Positions 58,183-64,000 of a DNA stretch of 64,000 bases are shown piece by piece. The stretch lies in the NCBI RefSeq assembly GCF_013626205.1, contig NZ_QHJE01000001.1:1240001-1304000 (forward strand), given 5' to 3'. Under the pieces are notes generated by a model, which was given only the letters and a program-made list of their open reading frames with translations, was not told the origin of the DNA and did no database searches. Within the stretch, counting starts at the first letter, position 1; each line of letters opens with the position of its first letter. A program made the position numbers and the translations under genes. Source of the DNA: Hyphomicrobium methylovorum (GTDB lineage: Bacteria > Pseudomonadota > Alphaproteobacteria > Rhizobiales > Hyphomicrobiaceae).

Positions 58183-58610
58183 CTCGCGCCTCGCCTCGCA
58201 CCGCTCGCCATCCTCAGGCCCCGAGACGACGCGAGATGGCGAGCGCCAGCCAATAGGGAAAAGGGCACCCCCTTTCGCGCACGTGTCGATGCGTGGGTAG
58301 CCCCCAAAACGCCGGCTGGTTCCTTTCATTCTATACCGATGGCCAAGCACACGGCGCTGCGCTCAGGAAAAAATTCGATCCATCAATCAATAAGATGTAT
58401 GGACATCTCTGCGAGCAACCAGTCTCGCCGGTAGGTACTACACCTGTTCCGGTATGAGTTTGTCGAGTTGAGTTGGAACGCGACAGTGGCTCGGTTTGGG
58501 ACTGCCATCAGCCGAAAATCTTGGTCCGCCCCTCCCTGCGAAACCGAGGAACCTCGCCGGTCGCCGCATGTTGGCATGACAGCGATTAGCGCCAGACCAG
58601 GGTATTTCTC
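58183..58610. other. intergenic region, AlpA to catalase
   Basis: 428 bases with no clear gene besides the inverted repeat at 58203-58244. A 31-codon frame starting MAKHTALRSGKNS (58339) exists but has no supporting feature. The sequence is less GC-rich and contains A-runs, consistent with acquired DNA. Confidence 0.4.
58203..58244 (+). terminator. inverted repeat after AlpA-type gene
   Basis: GCTCGCCATC (58203-58212) and GATGGCGAGC (58235-58244) are perfect complements across 22 bases, starting 20 bases after the AlpA stop. It probably ends that transcript, although no T-run follows. Confidence 0.55.
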
Positions 58611-59902
58611 ATGTATCACCACGTCAAAAAGCTCATGTACACGGTCCGCGTCGAAGAACCGGATCCAAAATTTGGAAACATGCTACTTGAACAGTTCGGG
58701 GGCGCCAATGGCGAGCTCGCGGCTGCCATGCAATATTCCGTACAGGGAATAAACTGCGAAGACCCTGCTCGCAAGACCTTTTGATGGACATCGGGACCGA
58801 AGAACTGAGCCATCTTGAAGTCGTCGGCACTCTAGCGCGTCTGCACCTCGCGCCGATGAAGTTTGGCCGGGACGCAGCGGAAGCTGATCCCTTGATTGCG
58901 ATCGCTGGTGGCGGCGGCGTAAATCTTTATAACTCAATGGGCAATGCCTGGACTGCCGATTATCTGAAGATCACGGGAGAGTTGGACGTCGATTTTCGCA
59001 GCAACATTGCTGCCGAAGCGCGGGCGAAAATCGTTTACGAGCGTTTGATCAATTTCTGTGACGACGTAGGCACTAAAGATGCGCTCCAATTTTTAATGAG
59101 CCGCGAAATAACCCATATGAAGGCGTTCGCGGCTGCTCTCGACAGCTTAGAGAAACCCCGGTTTTCTGTGGGGCAGGTTGCCCCAACAGCGAGGTTGGTC
59201 AATCAATACCTCAACACGTCAACTGGCGACGGAGAACGCGGCGAGATCGACGCTCGCGGACCTTGGAATGAAGGCGGGGACTGGGAATTCCTCGAAAGCC
59301 CGGTGATGAATGGTTATTCCGAGGGATCGAAGATATCGACGGAAATGAAGACCGAAGCGTCAGATGCAGATAATCCCGATACAGTGCGAACGCTCCTAAT
59401 CGAACAGGTTCGCGATCTCTTGCATGCTGAGAAGCAGCTCGTAAAGGCGCTGCCGAAGATGGCAAAGGCTGCGCAGTCGGAACAATTAACGATGCTCTTC
59501 AATCAACATTTGCAAGAGACGGAAGTCCAAGTCGAACGTCTGGGAGAATGTTGCAAGCTGTTGAAGGCTCCTGCACGGGCGAAAACCTGTAAGGGTATGA
59601 TCGGGTTGTTAGACGAAGGCGATGAAATCATGACTGAATATCAAAAAAAGCCCTCAGGCATGGATTTGGCGCTTATTGGCATGGGCCAAAAAGTAGAGCA
59701 CTATGAGATCGCAGGATATAAAACGGCGCGCGATCTTGCCCAGCAGTTGAAGGAAACGGCTGTCGCTCACCTGTTGCAGCGCTCCCTTTCGGAGGAAGAG
59801 AACGCAGATCAGCTTCTTAACCAGTTGGCCAGGCCGCCAATCCTACCTTCAACTGCATCTGGCGAGGCAGTTTATAATAGAGGGTGGGGCATAGCGAACT
59901 GA
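58611..59902 (+). pseudogene. manganese catalase fused to DUF892 ferritin-like domain, frameshifted
   Basis: The N-terminal 57 codons from ATG 58611 (MYHHVKKLMYTVRV... GGANGELAAAMQYSVQG) stop at TGA 58782. The remainder continues in the -1 frame from about 58775: DLLMDIGTEELSHLEVVGTL... to 59902. Restoring one G near 58775 (reading EDPARK-DLLMDIGTEE) rejoins the reading frame as I remember it for manganese catalases. Metal ligands GELAAAM, EELSHLE and REITHMKAF are intact. After about residue 250 comes a DUF892 (YciE/YciF-type) four-helix domain: RTLLIEQVRDLLHAEKQLVKAL through ENADQLLNQLA. The fusion of two ferritin-like domains is unusual. It may be a decaying gene or a sequencing error. Confidence 0.85.
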
Positions 59903-59910
59903 GGGCCATA

Positions 59911-60144
59911 ATGCAAGCCGACGAAACGCCAGGCGATTACATTAGCCGTGCGAAGGCCAAATTGGTCGCATGGAACGAGGCACGCAACGAAGCTGACACG
60001 GCGAGCCGCTTCGATCGCTGCGCGGCTATATTCGGTGTTGGAGACGAGAATGGCACGGTCACGGCTTTCGCAGAATTGGTGGATAAGGTGCTGACAGAGC
60101 CAACGCAAATCGTTGGAAAGCGAGTGCACCGCGAGAAGTTCTAG
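59911..60144 (+). CDS. small hypothetical protein
   Basis: ATG 59911 has GAGGGCC six bases upstream and yields 77 residues (MQADETPGDYISRAKAKL...). It is charged and helical, ending in RVHREKF. It starts 9 bases after the catalase stop, so it may be in the same transcript. No family recognised. Confidence 0.5.
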   Translation: MQADETPGDYISRAKAKLVAWNEARNEADTASRFDRCAAIFGVGDENGTVTAFAELVDKVLTEPTQIVGKRVHREKF

Positions 60145-60931
60145 AAGAGGTGATCGCGTGACTCATTTCTTCGATCATCGCGTCGTTCGCGGAGTTTGCC
60201 AAGAAGCATGGCGTGCTTTCGCAGGCTGCGGCGCAGTAGTGACCGATCAATCCGCTACGCAGCGGAGTTAACGAACGAGTTTGTGCGAAAGCGAAGCTAC
60301 ATTTGGAAACAGCAACTTTGGTGGTCCAGCGGTTTTTGCTCTCGAAAATCCATCAGAGTGTTTCGCTTAAAACCAGCGTCGTTCGCGAAACACCAAACCT
60401 GATAGCGTCCCCGCGATTTTGGCAGATGACACTATGAGGCTTGCGCAATTAGGGACCTAAGCCCAAAGGCGAGCGCCACCCTTTCGCGTCGCGTACTTCA
60501 AGGAATGATCCGAGACTTTTATCAAGAAGATTGCGGAAGAAAAGAAATCTATTAACAAGCCAAGCAACCAAGCGGCAGCACTTAAACTAAGGTCACGTTA
60601 TCCCCCGCTTCACCTTCCCCGGCCACTTCGTTCTATCCTGCGCAGCAATCATCTCACCGCCGAAGCGCGCGATAAACTTCAGCGGGTGCGCCTCTTGAGC
60701 GAAACGCCAAACATTCCACCCTCACCATCGCGCACAAACGAATGCCCGAGCGGCGCTAGCGACAGGTCATTGCAGAACTTGCCAGCATGCCCATAACGCT
60801 CACCGAATGCTCCCCCCAACTCCCGCCGCAAATTGAGATGCCCATCACGCTATTGGGAATTGAACGTTATAGATACACGTCATATGTATCTTTTGGTAGT
60901 GAAGCATTTCATACAGTTCATGGAGGACACA
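60145..60931. other. gene-poor accessory stretch with coding remnants
   Basis: 787 bases without an intact gene. On the plus strand near 60165, FAEFAKKHGVLSQAAAQ reads like a protein C-terminus but is preceded by a stop. On the minus strand about 60780-60600, HAGKFCNDLSLAPLGHSF and, in another frame, FAQEAHPLKFIARFGGEMIA read like pieces of one protein broken by an indel. These look like gene remnants. An operator-like repeat precedes pqqA. Confidence 0.4.
60860..60891 (+). promoter_or_regulatory. promoter-like and operator-like site upstream of pqqA
   Basis: TTGAAC (60860-60865) is followed by 17 bases and TATGTA (60883-60888), a weak sigma-70-type pair. Over it lies a perfect 7-bp inverted repeat, AGATACA (60871-60877) and TGTATCT (60885-60891) with a 7-base spacer, which would place a repressor on the promoter. 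It is 41 bases before pqqA. Confidence 0.5.
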
Positions 60932-61021
60932 ATGAAAGCTTGGAGCAAACCAGAAGTTCGCGAGCAGGAAGTTGGGCTCGAAGCAACGTCGTACTTGCCA
61001 GCCGAAATTGACTTGATCTGA
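60932..61021 (+). CDS. pqqA: coenzyme PQQ precursor peptide PqqA
   Basis: A 29-residue peptide preceded by GGAGG (TGGAGGACACA). It reads MKAWSKPEVRE then GLEATSY and ends AEIDLI. The Glu17-x3-Tyr21 pair is the one that PqqE cross-links and that becomes pyrroloquinoline quinone; the W-x-KP start is also typical. The AEID-type C-terminus resembles methylotroph PqqA. No pqqB, C, D, E or F lies in the window, so this is an orphan copy; the maturase must be encoded elsewhere. A terminator follows within 60 bases. Confidence 0.83.
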   Translation: MKAWSKPEVREQEVGLEATSYLPAEIDLI

Positions 61022-61042
61022 GCTGATTAGATCGTGTTCGAG

Positions 61043-61076
61043 AAACCGTGACGGCGCGTGTCGTCGCCACGGTTTT
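61043..61076 (+). terminator. terminator after pqqA
   Basis: AAACCGTGACGGCG (61043-61056) pairs with CGTCGCCACGGTTT (61062-61075) across CGTGT, with one A-C mismatch and one G-T pair, followed by T-rich sequence. It closes the single-gene pqqA unit. Confidence 0.75.
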
Positions 61077-61105
61077 ATAGTGCCGCGTTCGATGGAAACG
61101 GCTAC

Positions 61106-61794
61106 ATGAAGGTTCTCAGCTTACGCCGGTTTCGATATTTGTTGCTGTCGTTCCTAGCAACTGCGATGCCTGTTATCGTCGTCGCGGCTGATTTGGACCG
61201 AACGCAGGTCATCGCCCAGATTGCAGCAGCGGCACCTGGAGAGGCACCTGACCTTACCGGGAAAGACCTCGCTGGCGTGGACCTGTCGGGTGTTGACTTC
61301 AAAGGGCTGATCTATTCGCCGCGAACTTAACCGGTGCAAAGCTCACCCATGCAAACCTCGCGCGCGCTAACCTCAATCGCGCGGTATTAACAGCTGTCAT
61401 CATGATTAAAGCTGATCTCACGGGCGCTGATCTCTCTCACGCTCGCATCATCGGTGAACTTAGAGATGCACGCTTAAATGGGGCGAAATTGATCGGGGCC
61501 GATCTCGGTTTTGATCCGACAAATGCGAACATGGTTCCGCCGCGCGTCGATCTTTCAGGGGCAGTGCTCCATGGCGCAGACTTGACGGACGCCAATCTTA
61601 GGACCGCTTTGCTTGAGTACACGAAGCTACGCGGCGCGCGTCTGGTCAAAACGCGCTTGAACTGGGCGAAGCTTGCAGGGGCCGATCTCAGTGGCGCGGA
61701 CGTGACGGACGCCGACTTCACCAACGCCGACCTTACAAATGCGGACGTGTCGAAGCTCAAGGGTGCAGAGAGCGCGACCGGGCTGGAGCCTTAA
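61106..61794 (+). pseudogene. exported pentapeptide-repeat protein, frameshifted
   Basis: ATG 61106 starts a signal peptide (MKVLSLRRFRYLLLSFLATA) and the first repeats (DLTGKDLAGVDLSGVDF), but the frame ends in a stop at 61328. The remaining repeats continue in the -1 frame: ADLTGADLSHARIIG to the stop at 61794, with A(D/N)LxX-type pentapeptides throughout. Adding one G to the GGG run at 61304-61306 would restore a single 230-residue protein (DFKGADLFAANLTGAKL). The repeat fold is a right-handed quadrilateral helix; the function is unknown. Confidence 0.8.
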
Positions 61795-61855
61795 ACCCGC
61801 GAGATGTAAAAAGTACTCGCGCTTGTGGCTCTGATCGTTGTGGCAGTTCTCAATC

Positions 61856-62689
61856 TCAACACCGCGTGCAGCCGCTTTTTCGGAGGTCTGCAACTAGTGT
61901 TTCGAGTTGCCCGTGGAGATCATTAGACGCTCCGGCTAGCGACTTGTCGCCAACTAGAAAATGTGGGGTGCCGACAACGTTGAGCTTATCTGAAAGTAGT
62001 TTTGAGACCCTTATCTCATCGGCGATCATGTCGCTAGCCATGTCTTGCTTCAGACGCTGCATATCGAGCCCAATCCGTTCAGCAATTGCAAGCGCTGAAG
62101 CCTCGTTTGCAATCCCTTTATGGGCGAACATCGCTTGGTGGAAGTCCCAATATTTCCCCTGACGTCGTGCGGCTAACGCGACTTTGGATGCTTCCTCTGA
62201 TCCCTTTGAGAGAACGGGAAGTTCCTTGAAAACCACGCGAACGCGCTTGTCCGTTTCTATGAGCTTTTGAACGTCAGACATGCCCTTTTTGCAGTAGCTG
62301 CAATTGTAATCGAAAAATTCTACGATTGTGATGTCACCGTTCGGATCGCCAGCAACAGGGTCTTCCGAGTTCCGGAAAATCGTCTCGTGGTTCTCTGTTA
62401 GAAACGCCCTAAATTTCTCTGTCTGTGCTTGGCGTAGCTTGATCTGCAGAGCATCCTGCATTTCCATCATCAATTCAGGGTGCTTGAGCAGGTAGTTCCT
62501 GACGATCTTCTCTATTGCGTCCTGTTGGGAGCCCGAGAAAATATCATCGCTCGGCGTGCTATGGACATGACCTGAGTCTGCCCAAGCTGATGGCATCCAT
62601 TTGCTAGACGGTCCAACACCGCTAGACGGCAGCATCAGCAGCGCACTCACAAAGATACCAACCGCTGAAATCATTTTGAAAGTTTTCAT
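61856..62689 (-). CDS. DsbA-family thiol:disulfide oxidoreductase
   Basis: Exported protein of 277 residues. A signal peptide (about 1-37) is followed by an N-terminal helical segment (IEKIVRNYLLKHPELMMEMQDAL) seen in the Com1/ScsC-like group. The thioredoxin domain follows, with active site FFDYNCSYCKKGMSDV (CSYC) and cis-proline loop VVGTPHFLVGD. Two extra cysteines end the protein (KSGCTRC). It is a third DsbA-type protein in the window, encoded in the accessory region. Confidence 0.88.
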   Translation of the reverse strand: MKTFKMISAVGIFVSALLMLPSSGVGPSSKWMPSAWADSGHVHSTPSDDIFSGSQQDAIEKIVRNYLLKHPELMMEMQDALQIKLRQAQTEKFRAFLTENHETIFRNSEDPVAGDPNGDITIVEFFDYNCSYCKKGMSDVQKLIETDKRVRVVFKELPVLSKGSEEASKVALAARRQGKYWDFHQAMFAHKGIANEASALAIAERIGLDMQRLKQDMASDMIADEIRVSKLLSDKLNVVGTPHFLVGDKSLAGASNDLHGQLETLVADLRKSGCTRC

Positions 62690-62786
62690 GCTCTCAGCCC
62701 GTTAGAACAACGCACAGGATAGAGATGAGCGGATATTTTCGCTATCCGCTCATTATATCGTTTTTGGTACCCAGAGCACGGCTCGA

Positions 62787-63620
62787 TCAGGTCTTCGCCG
62801 GCTCGTTCAAGAGGTTGATGAACGTCTCCGAGGATATCACGGGTGCGAAGAAGTTGTTGATGCGATCCATCGCGTCAGCTTCCTGCTCCGGCTTCTGAGC
62901 AGCAGTTGCGTCTCCGATCACGATCGGAAGATATCCGTTATCGCGTGCTGCTCGCGCGTTGCCTTCGATGCACCAATCAAGATGGATCCCGCACAGGATA
63001 ATCGTCTTGATGTTTTTGCGTGCCAACTCCAGCGGCAAGTGAGTACCGGTGAACGCGGTCTGCAGGGCGAGTTCGTTAAACCGAAGGTCACCGGGCTCTA
63101 CGAGTGCCTCCAATTCGTCGACAAGATCATTGTCCTGCTTTCGCTGTTCTGCCGTCCAATTCTCCTTGCCCTTTGCCCAGCTCTCATACTGAGCCTGGTC
63201 AAATTCGCTCTTCGGGTAGTTTTCGCGGAAGACCTCGTAGCCGATCCAAGAGAAGCTCTTGAAGTTTTCAGCCTTACGCGCCGCTTTTACGACATTCACT
63301 GTTGCAGCCAAGCTGCCGCGTTCCCACTGCTTTTCGCCTGCTTGCGCGCCGGTCGGGAGGTAGAGACTTTTGTTTTGGCTGATGGACAGGAATGCTGCAG
63401 GATACTTTACGATCTTTGCCAGATCGAGAGACTGCCACTGGGGCGCAAGCGGCGGGATGGCGTGAATACCTCCCAGCTTTCGCTGATCGTCAGTCGCTGC
63501 TCCAGCGGCGCTTGTGCCTGCGCCGGCCGTTGCTGCGACAGTCGCGGCGCCCGCGACTGCGCCTACAAACTGCCGACGGGTCGAGTTCACATCTTTTTTG
63601 GAGCTTTCCAATGTCGTCAT
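62787..63620 (-). CDS. Tat-exported isochorismatase-fold protein with altered active site
   Basis: ATG 63620 follows GGAGGAAG. A twin-arginine signal (STRRQFVGAVAGAATVAAT) sends the folded protein to the periplasm. The isochorismatase-like hydrolase core is clear in TAFTGTHLPLELARKNIKTIIL and CGIHLDWCIEGNARAARDNGY, where WC carries the usual nucleophilic Cys. The catalytic Asp region normally reads like VIDMQN but here reads SISQN, and the catalytic Lys expected just before TAF is absent (NELALQTAF). Only the Cys of the triad seems kept. Substrate unknown. Confidence 0.82.
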   Translation of the reverse strand: MTTLESSKKDVNSTRRQFVGAVAGAATVAATAGAGTSAAGAATDDQRKLGGIHAIPPLAPQWQSLDLAKIVKYPAAFLSISQNKSLYLPTGAQAGEKQWERGSLAATVNVVKAARKAENFKSFSWIGYEVFRENYPKSEFDQAQYESWAKGKENWTAEQRKQDNDLVDELEALVEPGDLRFNELALQTAFTGTHLPLELARKNIKTIILCGIHLDWCIEGNARAARDNGYLPIVIGDATAAQKPEQEADAMDRINNFFAPVISSETFINLLNEPAKT

Positions 63621-63713
63621 TTTTCTTACTTCCTCCCAAGACCATAAGTTTCGGCTATGAGACAATACGGCGTATATCCATCAATAATAATATTTTTTTT
63701 CTCTATCCTAGCG

Positions 63714-63986
63714 TTATCGCGCCACCTGCCTATTCTGCACGCTGAGGAGTCTATTACGCATTGCACGCAGCGCTTCCTGCGTGGCCTGGACGTATCGTTT
63801 GTCTGTCGTTGCTTTTCGCGCTCTCTGCTCGTCGGCCGTAAGCACGCGCCGTTCCGATACTGGTATGCCCTCTCGTGGGCCTCCACCGTAAAGACGTCCT
63901 GTTTCTTTACGCAGCGTTCGTAACGCATCGCGAGCGTCCACATGATACTTTCGCTGGCGAGCTTTATTTCTCTCCTTGCGTGCCAT
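63714..63986 (-). CDS. small basic hypothetical protein, possibly 5'-truncated by window
   Basis: From ATG 63986 it reads MARKERNKARQRKYHVDARD. Two halves look alike: KYHVDARDALRTLRKETGRL and KRYVQATQEALRAMRNRLLS, an internal duplication of a basic helix. The frame remains open upstream to the window edge (AKE before the ATG), so the true start may lie outside. The Arg/Lys-rich content suggests nucleic-acid binding, which is inference. Confidence 0.45.
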   Translation of the reverse strand: MARKERNKARQRKYHVDARDALRTLRKETGRLYGGGPREGIPVSERRVLTADEQRARKATTDKRYVQATQEALRAMRNRLLSVQNRQVAR

Positions 63987-64000
63987 TTCCTTGGCCGCAA

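Noticed and set aside
58775-58784. Programmed -1 frameshift in the catalase gene
   Set aside because: The local sequence is not a canonical slippery heptamer in the right frame, and simple insertion of one G gives the remembered family sequence exactly.
60196-60402. Plus-strand frame of 68 codons
   Set aside because: Composition is basic and aromatic without any pattern, and no ribosome site is present; likely noise in a gene-poor stretch.
61806-61925. Signal-peptide-like frame KVLALVALIVVAVLNLNTAC
   Set aside because: It directly follows ATG-TAA and overlaps the end of the DsbA gene on the other strand. It may be a remnant but cannot be supported as a gene.

Overview
The window is chromosomal DNA of an alphaproteobacterium, most probably a Hyphomicrobium-like member of the Hyphomicrobiales. 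This is inferred from content and gene order: a CcrM-type GANTC methyltransferase, an F0 operon with b and b' subunits apart from F1, an aa3 oxidase cluster with CtaB, a tiny CoxF-like protein and CtaG, a BcsS-type outer-membrane protein, and a fused PabB-PabC. A PqqA peptide with the C-terminal form I associate with methylotrophs fits but does not prove a methylotroph. I see no rRNA, CRISPR array or insertion sequence.

Positions 1-57,500 are mainly core chromosome. In order: a TPR protein and ETF-ubiquinone oxidoreductase; a DNA-maintenance stretch (uracil-DNA glycosylase, MoaB, a radical SAM protein, RNase HII, CcrM, MutY, DUF721/DciA-like protein); two DsbA-like thioredoxin-fold proteins and SMC; the F0 operon with its own promoter and terminator; IspH-ThrB-RNase HI; peroxiredoxin with an nDsbD-like protein; YqgE; a very large 7TM-PAS-GGDEF-EAL protein; and a long minus-strand block running ctaC-ctaD-ctaB-coxF-ctaG-ctaE-DUF983-SURF1-thrC-M16 peptidase-GNAT. 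From 38 to 57 kb come envelope and export functions: IalB-like protein, a possible phasin, BcsS, a TetR-controlled RND pump, a DUF533 protein, a DevBCA-like ABC exporter, a DUF2147 protein, an alpha/beta hydrolase, an unrecognised 603-residue membrane protein and PabB-PabC.

At 57,439 lies an initiator tRNA-Met, and the character changes there. Downstream genes are sparse, some are broken, and they look acquired: an AlpA-type regulator, a manganese catalase joined to a DUF892 ferritin-like domain but split by a frameshift, a stand-alone pqqA with an operator-like repeat and a terminator, a frameshifted pentapeptide-repeat protein, a DsbA-like oxidoreductase and a Tat-exported isochorismatase-fold protein that seems to lack two catalytic residues. 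I read this as the left part of a genomic island that continues past the right end. No integrase or right attachment site is in view.

The most interesting items are the catalase-DUF892 fusion with its frameshift, the orphan pqqA transcription unit, the hairpin cluster just before the initiator tRNA, the altered isochorismatase-fold protein, and the repeat-rich 509-bp gap before the unknown 603-residue protein.
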